Shown piece after piece: positions 33,629-42,135 of a stretch of 64,000 nucleotides of DNA (within the stretch, counting starts at the first letter, position 1; the number at the start of each line of letters is the position of its first letter). The translations under genes were made by a program, and so were the position numbers. The notes under the pieces were generated by a model that saw nothing but the letters and a program-made list of their open reading frames with translations, was not told the origin of the DNA and made no database searches. The stretch is from assembly GCA_002482805.1 (NCBI GenBank), contig DLGR01000017.1:1982-65981 (forward strand), written 5' to 3'. This DNA is from Micavibrio sp. UBA7689. GTDB lineage: Bacteria > Pseudomonadota > Alphaproteobacteria > Micavibrionales > Micavibrionaceae.

Positions 33629-34627
33629 ATGACGAACCTGTCCTATACGCCCGAAGTGGCACGCGCCACCGCCCCCATCTGGAACATACTGAAAAACCAG
33701 TATGACGAAAGCTATTGGGAGGCTGTCGCGCCGATCATATTCGAGATCAACCGCCTGAAAAAAGAAAAGAACGCGGTCATCCTTGCCCACAATTACATGA
33801 CGCCGGACATCTTCCACGGGATTGCGGACATCGTGGGCGATTCTTTGGCCCTCGCCCGTGAAGCCGCCAAAACCGAAGCCGATATAATCGTCCAGTGCGG
33901 CGTGAAATTCATGGCCGAGACTTCCAAGGTTTTGTGCATGAACAAAAAGGTTTTGATTGCCGACATGAAAGCGGGATGCTCGCTTTCCGAAAGCATCACC
34001 GCCGCGGATGTTCGTTTGATCCGCGAGAAATACCCCAACGTTCCGATTGCGGCCTATGTCAACACGTCTGCCGAGGTGAAAGCGGAATCTGACATCTGCG
34101 TCACATCCGGCAACGCGGTAAAAATCATCAACGCGATGGAGGGTGACACGGTTTTCATGTTGCCCGACCAATATCTGGCGGCGTACACGCAGACACAAAC
34201 GAAAAAGAAAATCCTGACATGGCAAGGCAGTTGCATCGTGCATGAAAAATTCACGGTTGCCGATATAACAGCAGCCCGCGCGAAATATCCGGGCGTGGTC
34301 GTCCTCGCCCACCCCGAATGCCCCGCTGATGTCATCAACGCGGCGGACCATGCGGGTTCCACCCAGCAGATGATAGATTATGTCGAAGGCCAGAAACCCG
34401 CGCGTGTAATGCTCATCACGGAATGTTCGATGTCCGACAACATCCAAGCGGCCCACCCCGAAATGGAATTGGTGCGTCCTTGCCAGATGTGCCCGCACAT
34501 GAAGCGCATCACATTGCCGAAAATTCTGGAATGCCTGCAAAACGAAACGCCGGAAATTTTCGTCGACCCCGCCATCGCCGCACGCGCCATCATCCCCATT
34601 CAACGCATGCTGGACCTCAGCAAATGA
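33629..34627 (+). CDS. nadA: quinolinate synthase
   Basis: NadA condenses iminoaspartate with dihydroxyacetone phosphate to quinolinate in de novo NAD synthesis, using a [4Fe-4S] cluster. The 332-residue protein has AVILAHNYMTPDI, IVQCGVKFMAETSKVL, GCSLSESITA, HPECPADV and PCQMCPHMKRITL; the three cluster cysteines are in the second, fourth and fifth of these. The stop overlaps the nadC start (ATGA), so the two are coupled. The aspartate oxidase gene nadB, often nearby, is not in this window. Confidence 0.97.
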   Translation: MTNLSYTPEVARATAPIWNILKNQYDESYWEAVAPIIFEINRLKKEKNAVILAHNYMTPDIFHGIADIVGDSLALAREAAKTEADIIVQCGVKFMAETSKVLCMNKKVLIADMKAGCSLSESITAADVRLIREKYPNVPIAAYVNTSAEVKAESDICVTSGNAVKIINAMEGDTVFMLPDQYLAAYTQTQTKKKILTWQGSCIVHEKFTVADITAARAKYPGVVVLAHPECPADVINAADHAGSTQQMIDYVEGQKPARVMLITECSMSDNIQAAHPEMELVRPCQMCPHMKRITLPKILECLQNETPEIFVDPAIAARAIIPIQRMLDLSK

Positions 34628-35472
34628 TTTCGGCATTGAATCTCGAAGACATCGTCCGCGCCGCGCTGAAAGAAGATCTCGGCCACGGCCATGACATCAC
34701 CACGGAATGTGTTGTGCCTTTGGACAAAGATGCGCGTGCCGTCATCAATTCCCGCGTCGACGGACGTCTGGCGGGCGTGGTGGCCGGATTGGCCGCGTTC
34801 ACGCTCACTGACCCCGATTGTGAGATCGAAGTTTTGAAAATGGACGGCGAAGACGTCAAAGCCGGCGAAGATATCGCGATTATCACGGGTTCGGCGCGTT
34901 CGATTTTGACGGCGGAACGCACGGCGCTCAATTTCATCCAACATCTATCGGGCGTAGCGACGTTGACCCGATCCTATGTGCGCGAAATAGAAGATACGGG
35001 CGCGAAGATTGCCGATACGCGCAAGACGATTCCCGGCCTGCGCAGTCTTCAAAAGCAGGCTGTGCGTTTGGGCGGCGGCATGAACCACCGTTTCGGTCTG
35101 GATGATGCAGTCCTTATCAAGGACAACCACATCGCCTTGGCGGGCGGTGTCTACCCTGCCCTTCAGATGGCGCGCGAGAATGCGGGCCATATGGTTAAGA
35201 TAGAAATTGAAGTGGATTCGATTGCGCAGCTGGAAGAAGTTCTCGAGAACGGCGGCGCGGACATCATCATGCTGGACAATTTCAACACCGCCGATATGGC
35301 ATCCGCCGTTAAGCTTATCAACGGTCGCGCGGTTATCGAAGCATCGGGCGGCGTGAATTTGAAAACCGTCAAAGCGATCGCCGAAACCGGCGTCCACATC
35401 ATATCAGTAGGGGCGCTTACACACAGCGCCCCCGCATTGGATATCGGTCTGGATGTAGAAGCTCTGGACTAG
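34624..35472 (+). CDS. nadC: nicotinate-nucleotide pyrophosphorylase (carboxylating)
   Basis: NadC converts quinolinate and PRPP to nicotinate mononucleotide. The 282-residue protein shows ALKEDLGHGHDITTECV at the N-terminus, AERTALNFIQHLSGVAT, RKTIPGLRSLQKQAVRLGGG, NHRFGLDDAVLIKDNHI and the C-terminal EASGGVNLKTVKAIAETGV barrel strands. ATG at 34624 overlaps the nadA stop. Its last four bases overlap the convergent DUF1761-type gene. Confidence 0.97.
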   Translation: MISALNLEDIVRAALKEDLGHGHDITTECVVPLDKDARAVINSRVDGRLAGVVAGLAAFTLTDPDCEIEVLKMDGEDVKAGEDIAIITGSARSILTAERTALNFIQHLSGVATLTRSYVREIEDTGAKIADTRKTIPGLRSLQKQAVRLGGGMNHRFGLDDAVLIKDNHIALAGGVYPALQMARENAGHMVKIEIEVDSIAQLEEVLENGGADIIMLDNFNTADMASAVKLINGRAVIEASGGVNLKTVKAIAETGVHIISVGALTHSAPALDIGLDVEALD

Positions 35473-35891
35473 AGCCACTTCATTTCAAGAAAGAGAATAT
35501 GCACGGCGGCGAAGATGTAGTATCCGCCCAGCTGGTGCGATGTTTCAATCGCCATCGCTTCGAACGGGTAACCCGTGTGCAGCGAGCTCATCAGCGTGCC
35601 CGGCATGGAGAATGCCACCCACAGCAAACAAGACAGGCAGAAATATCCCGCCGCGGAGTCAACGCCCAGAAAACTTGCGAGGAATGCGTAGAAGCAGGCC
35701 GCCAGCATCCACAAAAAGAAAGACGCGATAAGAGGCAGCGGCGATGAGCTGATTGCATTGGTGTTGGTGCCGCGCACTTCGCGCCAGCGGCCACCCATGA
35801 TTTTCGGGTGATACCAGACGAGCCCCAGTAAAAATGCAAGCAGGCCTGAAAGGGCGAAAGCAGAAAAATTAATATTGATGTCGCTGAGCAT
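35469..35891 (-). CDS. DUF1761-type membrane protein
   Basis: A 140-residue integral membrane protein with about four helices. The first helix and following loop, FALSGLLAFLLGLVWYHPKI then GRWREV, match the pattern of the DUF1761 family (helix ending WYHP or WYSP near a Trp/Lys-rich loop). The function of that family is unknown. Start ATG 35891 gives a normal length; the extra upstream frame is noncoding. It overlaps convergent nadC by four bases and is divergent from the hypothetical gene at 36088. Confidence 0.7.
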   Translation of the reverse strand: MLSDININFSAFALSGLLAFLLGLVWYHPKIMGGRWREVRGTNTNAISSSPLPLIASFFLWMLAACFYAFLASFLGVDSAAGYFCLSCLLWVAFSMPGTLMSSLHTGYPFEAMAIETSHQLGGYYIFAAVHILFLEMKWL

Positions 35892-36087
35892 AGTTCTGAC
35901 CTTTGGAAAAGTTTTAATACTTGGGAAATAGTAAAGTGATTTGCGACGCCTTCCAAAATAATTGTCAAAAACCATCAACAGGCCTGTGTTTTAACGCGCT
36001 TTGGCGGGTTTTGATTTACTTTCGGGCCGTTTTTTAGTAAGCTTAAGCCAACAAAAAGTTAAGAAACGACACCAGGGAGATACGACA

Positions 36088-36600
36088 ATGCAAGGCTTTC
36101 TTATGAAAGCGTTCACTGCCGCGCATGACGCTGTGGGCGCCATTTTCCAAAAAACTACCGAACTGTGTGACTACGTTAACCTCATAGGCTTTCGCCTTAT
36201 GATGGACAGCAATTTCATGCGCATAGACCCGCATACACCCAAGGGTCCGTTGCAAAAAGGTGCATGGATTGCCTATGAAATCGGGCGGCGCAGTGCACTG
36301 GATAAAGTAACCGGCACTTTCAAAGAGGCGATGAACAATCCGCACGGGGCACCTAAAGTCACCCCTAAAAGCCTTTTGAAAGATGCGGCGGAAGCAGCCC
36401 TTCCCTATCTTACGAAACCCAACGTGCTTGTACCGCTCGTGGTGGCGGCATCCGCAACGGTGGTGGGCTTGATGATGTACACGTCGGCTACGGGGCATCT
36501 GCCGCATATGATCGATGATCTACTGGCGCCGCTTTTGGGGAATAATACAGGTAATGTCTTGCGCGGAACGGATGGAACACCGACGCCGCCGGATCCGTGA
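36088..36600 (+). CDS. hypothetical protein with one membrane helix (170 aa)
   Basis: I do not recognise this protein. The first ~110 residues are soluble, with helices and a basic stretch (YEIGRRSALDKVTGTFKEAM). A membrane helix follows at about residues 116-135 (VLVPLVVAASATVVGLMMY), then a ~35-residue tail ending in a Gly/Thr/Pro-rich segment. The start is supported by GGGAG eight bases upstream. It is convergent with sdhB, with five bases between the stops. Confidence 0.6.
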   Translation: MQGFLMKAFTAAHDAVGAIFQKTTELCDYVNLIGFRLMMDSNFMRIDPHTPKGPLQKGAWIAYEIGRRSALDKVTGTFKEAMNNPHGAPKVTPKSLLKDAAEAALPYLTKPNVLVPLVVAASATVVGLMMYTSATGHLPHMIDDLLAPLLGNNTGNVLRGTDGTPTPPDP

Positions 36601-36605
36601 AAAGA

Positions 36606-37403
36606 TCAGGCCTTGCGTTCGACCATGAGCTTCTTGATTTCGGCGATCGCCTTCGCGGGGTTCAAACCCTTGGGGCAGCTTTCCGTGCAGTTCATGATTG
36701 TGTGGCAACGGTACAGCTTGAAAGGGTCTTCGAGCTGATCCAGTCGTTCGCCTGCCGCCTCGTCACGCGAATCCGCAATCCAGCGCCAAGCGTTGAGCAG
36801 AATGGCGGGGCCGAGGAATTTTTCGGCGTTCCACCAATAGCTGGGGCACGAGGTGGAGCAGCAAAAACAAAGAATGCAGGCGGAAGGCCCTCTTCCGTCA
36901 TCGCCGTTCAGTTTGTTGGCGTCTTCCGGTGATTGTAGACGTTCGCGGCTCGGTGCCTGCGTGTCCGTTTTCAGCCACGGTTCGATGGAATTGTATTGAG
37001 CGTAAACATGCGTCAGATCAGGCACCAAATCTTTCACCACAGGCATGTGCGGCAACGGGGTGATTTTGATATCGCCGGAATGGCCCGCGATGGGTTCCAA
37101 ACAAGCCAAACGATTGCGTCCATCGATATTCATGGCGCAGGAACCGCAAATCCCTTCGCGGCAGGAACGGCGGAAAGCGAGTGTGGAATCTACATCGTTT
37201 TTGATATGGATGATCGCGTCGAGAATCATCGGCCCGCAATTGTCCAGATCGATGGTGAATTCATCGAGTTTCGGATTTTCGCCCGTGTCGGGATCATAGC
37301 GGTAAATCTTGAAGGTCTTTTTGCGCTTCGCGCCTTTTTCTGCCGCGTCGACTTTCTTGCCGGGCATTATTTTGGAATTTTTAGGAAGTGTGAATTCGGC
37401 CAT
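36606..37403 (-). CDS. sdhB: succinate dehydrogenase iron-sulfur subunit
   Basis: SdhB carries electrons from the flavoprotein to ubiquinone through three Fe-S clusters. The 265-residue protein has the [2Fe-2S] motif SCREGICGSCAMNIDG, the [4Fe-4S]/[3Fe-4S] region ACILCFCCSTSCPSYWW, and the last cysteine group NCTESCPKGLNPAKAI. The Phe in the middle of the second motif replaces the usual Ala or Gly. It is separated from sdhA by a hypothetical gene, so it is not directly coupled to the rest of the complex. Confidence 0.97.
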   Translation of the reverse strand: MAEFTLPKNSKIMPGKKVDAAEKGAKRKKTFKIYRYDPDTGENPKLDEFTIDLDNCGPMILDAIIHIKNDVDSTLAFRRSCREGICGSCAMNIDGRNRLACLEPIAGHSGDIKITPLPHMPVVKDLVPDLTHVYAQYNSIEPWLKTDTQAPSRERLQSPEDANKLNGDDGRGPSACILCFCCSTSCPSYWWNAEKFLGPAILLNAWRWIADSRDEAAGERLDQLEDPFKLYRCHTIMNCTESCPKGLNPAKAIAEIKKLMVERKA

Positions 37404-37495
37404 AGGAACCTTGGAAGAGAGCTTTGGGAGCGTGAAAATTACCAGCCCAAAATATACCCCTTTCCTTGGGCCCTGAAAAGGCCTGCAAAGCTATA

Positions 37496-38209
37496 TTATG
37501 CCCCTGTACCGGGCTGGGCGGTGGGCTTTTCGGCCGTATCGGCAGCAACGATTCCGGTATCAATCCCTTCATCCAGCTTGCGTTCGATTTCGACCTTCAA
37601 ATCTTCCATTTGTTGGGGGGTAAGCCCTGCCGTGGCGCTCACGGCACGTTCCGCCACCAAGGCATGCTCGTCCACGTTGTAAGTGTGCGGGGTTTCGGCA
37701 ACGGCAAAATCATCCTTCATTTTGTCGGCGAGGAATTCTTCATCGGGCTTGAGCGCATCCGGCCCCACGGGAGGCGGGGGCAAAGGTTCGGGTTCTGTTG
37801 CGGCGACAAGATTGCTCTTACCCGTAGGTTCAAACGCGGCGGGTTCGGTTTGCGAAGGAAGCAATTCGCCCTTGGGTATTTCGGTGCCGTCGGGTGCGAT
37901 TTGCAAACCGTTCATGCCAGTATGTAGAACGGCGCCTTCGGCATCGCGGTCTTGTTCTTCGGGATTGTTGGGATCGCGGTTATCGCCTTCGCGTTTTTTT
38001 TCATCTTGTTCTTTTTTGATCTGATCCTCAACCTCGATGGTTTCATAGACGGCGACGGCAATATGCATGCCGTTTGATTCACGCACTTCTATGTTGATCA
38101 AGCGTACATTCTTTTTTTCACTGGCCATTTGCGTAAGCGCTGATGCGACCTGGGCTCTCGCCAAATCCTCACTTACGCACGGCATGCTTTGAAACGATGA
38201 TGTTTGCAT
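37496..38209 (-). CDS. hypothetical protein inserted between sdhA and sdhB (237 aa)
   Basis: An unrecognised acidic protein. Residues ~1-70 look folded (helix ARAQVASALTQMASEKK then strands VRLINIEVRE and IAVAVYETIEV). The remainder is low-complexity, rich in Glu, Asp and Pro (for example EPLPPPPVGPDALKPDEE), with a charged helix near the end (QQMEDLKVEIERKLDEG). There is no signal or membrane segment. The start at 38209 has GGAG eight bases upstream. It lies in the sdh operon in the same direction, 47 bases after sdhA and 92 before sdhB. A link to complex II is only positional. Confidence 0.65.
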   Translation of the reverse strand: MQTSSFQSMPCVSEDLARAQVASALTQMASEKKNVRLINIEVRESNGMHIAVAVYETIEVEDQIKKEQDEKKREGDNRDPNNPEEQDRDAEGAVLHTGMNGLQIAPDGTEIPKGELLPSQTEPAAFEPTGKSNLVAATEPEPLPPPPVGPDALKPDEEFLADKMKDDFAVAETPHTYNVDEHALVAERAVSATAGLTPQQMEDLKVEIERKLDEGIDTGIVAADTAEKPTAQPGTGA

Positions 38210-38256
38210 AGTATTTCTCCTGCATTGTAAACGCAGGAAAACGGGCAAAGGTTCCC

Positions 38257-40047
38257 TTAATATACGCGTTTTTTAGGCGGGATCGCTTCGACGTCTTTGG
38301 TCAAAGTGTGAAGGATTACAGGGCGATAATCCATTTTGGTTTTTCCCTTTTCATCGACGCGGATGATGGAGTGTTTCATCCATTTGTCATCGTTGCGGTC
38401 GGGGAAATCTTCCCGTGCATGCGCGCCGCGGGATTCCTGGCGGTTGACGCCCGAATACAATGTCGCGACAGCCTGCCCCATCAGATTTTCGAGTTCGAGC
38501 GCTTCGACCAGATCGGTGTTAAAGATCAACGACCGATCGGAAATGCCGATATCGGGTTTTTTGTCGAAGGCGGCGGAGATAAGATCGCAGCCTTCTTTGA
38601 GCGTTTCGCCCGTGCGGAACACGGCGGCGTGGTTTTGCATGATACGCTGCATTTCCGCACGCAACACCGCAGGACGCGTGGAGCCTGTGGAATTGCGGAT
38701 ACGGTCAAAATGCGCGAGTGCTTTATCGCCCGTATCCTTGCCGAGCGGTTTGTGCGGCGATGAGGGGAACACGGTTTCCGCGGCGCGTATTGCGGCGGCA
38801 CGCCCAAACACAACGAGATCGAGCAGAGAGTTGGAGCCGAGACGGTTTGCGCCATGTACGGATACGCACGCGGCCTCCCCTATCGCCATCAAACCCGGAA
38901 CGACTTTGTTCGGGTCTTTGGTGGTGGGATTCAATACTTCGGTTCTGAAGTTCGTGGGTATACCGCCCATATTGTAATGCACGGTCGGCAAAACGGGGAT
39001 CGGTTCTTTCGTCACATCGACGCCTGCGAAAATTCGTGCGGATTCCGCGATGCCCGGCAGGCGCGAATGGATGACATCAGGCGGCAGGTGCATGAGGTTC
39101 AAATGAATATGGTCTTTGTTTTTGCCGACACCGCGGCCTTCGCGGATTTCCACCGTCATCGAGCGCGAGACAACATCACGCGATGCGAGGTCTTTTGCAG
39201 AAGGCGCGTAGCGTTCCATGAAACGTTCGCCTTCGGAATTGGTGAGGTACCCGCCTTCGCCACGCGAGCCTTCGGTGATCAGACAGCCCGAGCCATAAAT
39301 GCCCGTCGGGTGGAATTGTACGAATTCCATGTCCTGCAGCGGCAGTCCCGCACGCAATACCATCCCGCCGCCATCGCCCGTGCAGGTGTGCGCGGAGGTG
39401 CAGGAGAAATACGATCTACCATACCCGCCCGTTGCGAGTATCGTTTGGTGTGCGCGGAAGCGATGAATGGTGCCGTCGTTCAAATTCCACGCCATGACGC
39501 CGAGGCATTCGCCTTCGTCGGACATGATCAAATCAAGCGCGAAATATTCGATAAAGAATTCGGCTTTGTGTTTCAGCGCCTGTTGGTAGAGCGTGTGCAA
39601 AATCGCGTGGCCCGTTCTGTCGGCGGCGGCGCATGTGCGTTGTGCGGTGCCTTTGCCGTAGTGCGTCGTCATACCGCCGAAGGGGCGCTGATAAATTTTT
39701 CCGTCGGCCGTGCGCGAGAACGGAACACCATAGTGTTCGAGTTCAATGATCGCAGGGATGGCTTCGCGGCACATATATTCGATCGCGTCCTGATCGCCGA
39801 GCCAGTCGGAGCCTTTGATGGTGTCGTAGAAGTGAAAGCGCCAGTCGTCTTCGCCCATATTTCCCAGCGCGGCGGAAATGCCGCCTTGTGCCGCCACGGT
39901 ATGGGAGCGCGTCGGAAATACTTTGGAGATCAGTGCGGTTTTAAGACCCTTTTCCGCGCATCCGAAACCTGCGCGCAAACCCGCCCCGCCCGCGCCGACA
40001 ACGACGACATCATATTCATGGTCAATGATCTGGTAGCTTTGGGTCAT
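38257..40047 (-). CDS. sdhA: succinate dehydrogenase flavoprotein subunit
   Basis: SdhA oxidises succinate to fumarate with covalently bound FAD. The 596-residue protein has the dinucleotide fold VVVGAGGAGLRAGFG, the FAD-attachment His region SHTVAAQGGISAALGN, and the active-site segments EFVQFHPTGIYGSGCLITEG and GANRLGSNSLLDLVVFGRAA. Start and stop are close to sdhD (three bases) and the inserted hypothetical gene. Its length is normal. Confidence 0.98.
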   Translation of the reverse strand: MTQSYQIIDHEYDVVVVGAGGAGLRAGFGCAEKGLKTALISKVFPTRSHTVAAQGGISAALGNMGEDDWRFHFYDTIKGSDWLGDQDAIEYMCREAIPAIIELEHYGVPFSRTADGKIYQRPFGGMTTHYGKGTAQRTCAAADRTGHAILHTLYQQALKHKAEFFIEYFALDLIMSDEGECLGVMAWNLNDGTIHRFRAHQTILATGGYGRSYFSCTSAHTCTGDGGGMVLRAGLPLQDMEFVQFHPTGIYGSGCLITEGSRGEGGYLTNSEGERFMERYAPSAKDLASRDVVSRSMTVEIREGRGVGKNKDHIHLNLMHLPPDVIHSRLPGIAESARIFAGVDVTKEPIPVLPTVHYNMGGIPTNFRTEVLNPTTKDPNKVVPGLMAIGEAACVSVHGANRLGSNSLLDLVVFGRAAAIRAAETVFPSSPHKPLGKDTGDKALAHFDRIRNSTGSTRPAVLRAEMQRIMQNHAAVFRTGETLKEGCDLISAAFDKKPDIGISDRSLIFNTDLVEALELENLMGQAVATLYSGVNRQESRGAHAREDFPDRNDDKWMKHSIIRVDEKGKTKMDYRPVILHTLTKDVEAIPPKKRVY

Positions 40048-40050
40048 GGT

Positions 40051-40440
40051 TTACAATGCAATCTTTAAAATGGAGAACACGGAAGCTATGCCCATAAAGG
40101 CAAACGCGATTTTCACGGCGATGATGAGCAATAATTTTTTGGCATGGGAGGTTGTGTAATCTTCGATCACGACCTGCAAACCCATAACCGAATGCCAGAA
40201 CACGCCGATGATGAACATGATCAGCAGTGCGGCGTTCCAAGGCAGAGTGAGCCATTGCGTGAATTCCCAATAGGATTTTCCGCGCAGTTCGATCATCGAC
40301 CAGATCAGCCAAAAGACCAGGGGTGTAATGGCGATAGAGGTTACGCGTTCCATCAGCCAGTGATGCGCGCCTTCACCCGTAGAACCGAGGCCGCGGGCCT
40401 TGCCCAGAGGAGATTGAAATTTCTTGTTCGCTTCGCTCAT
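40051..40440 (-). CDS. sdhD: succinate dehydrogenase membrane anchor subunit SdhD
   Basis: A 129-residue membrane anchor with three helices that, with SdhC, binds haem b and ubiquinone. Visible are GKARGLGSTGEGAHHWLMER, with the His/Arg pair typical of alphaproteobacterial SdhD, then helices around ITPLVFWLIW, LLIMFIIGVFWHSVMGLQ (haem-ligand His region) and LLLIIAVKIAFAFMGI. The start at 40440 avoids an overlong frame running into sdhC. Identity also rests on its place between sdhC and sdhA. Confidence 0.93.
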   Translation of the reverse strand: MSEANKKFQSPLGKARGLGSTGEGAHHWLMERVTSIAITPLVFWLIWSMIELRGKSYWEFTQWLTLPWNAALLIMFIIGVFWHSVMGLQVVIEDYTTSHAKKLLLIIAVKIAFAFMGIASVFSILKIAL

Positions 40441-40450
40441 ATCAAATCCC

Positions 40451-40846
40451 TTAATAAATCGACGCGAAATACCATGTCGCGGCGGTGAGCGCGGCGGATG
40501 ACAGGAACACAACCCAGCCCGCCATGATCGCTTTGTTTTGTTCGAGCAGATGCACCGTGTCCCAGATCAAATGGCGGATGCCGTTACACAAATGATAATA
40601 CAGCGCGAAAGACCACCAGAATAAAATCAGTGTGCCGGGAACGGTGATGGAAAAATCCTTGATCCAGTCAAACGCTTCTTCGCTCACGGCGGCGGCGATC
40701 AAAAATCCCGTGATGAGAATGCACCCTGCCGCGAGCCCGACTCCCGTCATGCGGTGCGAGATCGACATGATCGCCGTCATGGGCAGGCGGTAAACTTGCA
40801 GGTGCGGCGATAAGGGCCGTGGATGTGTTTGGGGCGCGTCAGACAT
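40451..40846 (-). CDS. sdhC: succinate dehydrogenase cytochrome b556 subunit
   Basis: A 131-residue three-helix anchor. The motif RPLSPHLQVYRLPMTAIMSISHRMTG is spread over residues ~10-36 and is diagnostic (SPH, YR, and SxxHRxTG); the haem-ligand His is in LYYHLCNGIRHLIWD. It is the first gene of the sdhC-sdhD-sdhA-x-sdhB unit. The 78-base gap before it should hold the promoter, but I see no convincing -35/-10 pair there. Confidence 0.95.
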   Translation of the reverse strand: MSDAPQTHPRPLSPHLQVYRLPMTAIMSISHRMTGVGLAAGCILITGFLIAAAVSEEAFDWIKDFSITVPGTLILFWWSFALYYHLCNGIRHLIWDTVHLLEQNKAIMAGWVVFLSSAALTAATWYFASIY

Positions 40847-40924
40847 ATGTGTTTGAGAATCCAGAAATTACGTTGGGTTATGATAAGGCGCGGGATGCGG
40901 ATTTCCAACCCAAAAACTTGGGAA

Positions 40925-41449
40925 TCAGGCGGAAATAAACAGCAAGGACGTACCGTTGATCGCGTAACGCCACATGCTCGCCCCTTCCCCGTCCACGAGG
41001 AATTTATAGCCCAGATGCCCGCCGCAATTCTTACAATGCACTTCCGTGCGCGGCAGTATGATGCCGAAATCCGTGGAAAGCCCCAGTCTTTTGGCATCGA
41101 TAGGTTCGCGGAATGTCGGATAATCATTGGTCATAAGTTTGGCGGGGGACGCAAACAGCTCCACACCGCAACCGCGGCAGGCATAAACGCCTTTTTTGTA
41201 ATTGCGCAGGAACGGCGAAGTGCCCGAAGTTTCGTTTTCACCCATGCGCAAGATTTCGTAACCTTCATCGCCCAGCTTTTCACGCCATTTTTGTTCGGGA
41301 AGCGTGTAAGGAAAAACCGCGCCTTTTTTGCGCAGGAAATTGAAGTTGACCCAATCGGCCATCGCTTTGCCCGGCAACAACATCAAAGCCGTGGCGGAAA
41401 GCGCACTGCCAAGGAAAAGTCTGCGGGTTATCGGGTGTTTGAAAGACAT
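40925..41449 (-). CDS. MsrB-like protein with Tat signal, catalytic Cys missing
   Basis: The 174-residue protein has a Tat-type signal (TRRLFLG, hydrophobic run, AMA cleavage near residue 31). An MsrB fold follows: the four zinc cysteines are present in YACRGCGVELF and VHCKNCGGHLGYKF (Cys91, 94, 139, 142). The catalytic position, normally RYCIN or RYCVN, reads WRYAINGTSLLF, so the nucleophilic Cys is Ala163. The HLGH motif is HLGY and WPSF is YPTF. It therefore probably cannot reduce methionine sulfoxide and may be a binding or structural relative exported folded to the periplasm. It is upstream-independent and reads away from sdhC. Confidence 0.85.
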   Translation of the reverse strand: MSFKHPITRRLFLGSALSATALMLLPGKAMADWVNFNFLRKKGAVFPYTLPEQKWREKLGDEGYEILRMGENETSGTSPFLRNYKKGVYACRGCGVELFASPAKLMTNDYPTFREPIDAKRLGLSTDFGIILPRTEVHCKNCGGHLGYKFLVDGEGASMWRYAINGTSLLFISA

Positions 41450-41508
41450 GGAATGATGATAGGGCGTGGGGCAAGGATTTCCAATGGAGATTTACATTGC
41501 CATAAGAT

Positions 41509-42096
41509 TTAAGAAGGGGCGCGGCCATGTCCCAATTCTTCCAGATAAGCTTTTTGCATCTTGTGCGTACGCGCCAATGTGAAATGGAAACCCACAATTT
41601 CCTGCAAACTTGTCGGGCCTGCGTATTTTACGCCCAGCTCGTCGCGCAAATACCGCTGATAGGGCAGATAATCAGTTTGCCTGAACATATCGAGCACATT
41701 ATGCACGACATTGTGGGCGGCAGAGAATACATGGAAAAATCCTTCCACCTGCGCAGGCTGGAGACTCACATATTCTTTGCTGCGTCTTTTTACACTGTAG
41801 GGATTGAACGATTTCAGGAAAAAACCCAGCTGATCATTTTCAGGGCGCTGGAAATCTTCATGCGGAAGATTAAACGCCGTTGTCAAACGCCCTTCCTGCA
41901 AAAGCAGGCGATGTTCGCCGTCATCCATAACCAGTGCTAATTTTTCGCGCAGGCCATGCGCGCGCTCGTATAATCTGATAAACTGGGTGTAGAGAGAGAC
42001 AGGAATCTCGATACGGCGCAGCGGCGTCGTATAATTGAACTCCGCCGCGAGATCATTTAAAGGTCTATCAAAAAGCGTTAAAGCCCGCTGAGACAT
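41509..42096 (-). CDS. hypothetical protein (195 aa)
   Basis: I do not recognise this family. It is a soluble, mostly helical protein with no signal peptide or membrane segment. Notable are His-rich helical stretches (FFHVFSAAHNVVHNVLDMF; GFHFTLARTHKMQKAYLEEL), which might bind metal, though no standard motif is seen. It is transcribed after asd with a 39-base gap and may be in the same unit. The N-terminal part has alternating strands (RIEIPVSLYTQFIRLYERA). Confidence 0.6.
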   Translation of the reverse strand: MSQRALTLFDRPLNDLAAEFNYTTPLRRIEIPVSLYTQFIRLYERAHGLREKLALVMDDGEHRLLLQEGRLTTAFNLPHEDFQRPENDQLGFFLKSFNPYSVKRRSKEYVSLQPAQVEGFFHVFSAAHNVVHNVLDMFRQTDYLPYQRYLRDELGVKYAGPTSLQEIVGFHFTLARTHKMQKAYLEELGHGRAPS

Positions 42097-42135
42097 ATCC
42101 CCTACTCAATTTACACAGCACTTAAAAACCGCGGA

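Noticed and set aside
38854..40068. A 404-codon + strand frame
   Set aside because: It is antisense to sdhA, whose motifs are unmistakable; long antisense frames are expected from the codon bias of this genome.
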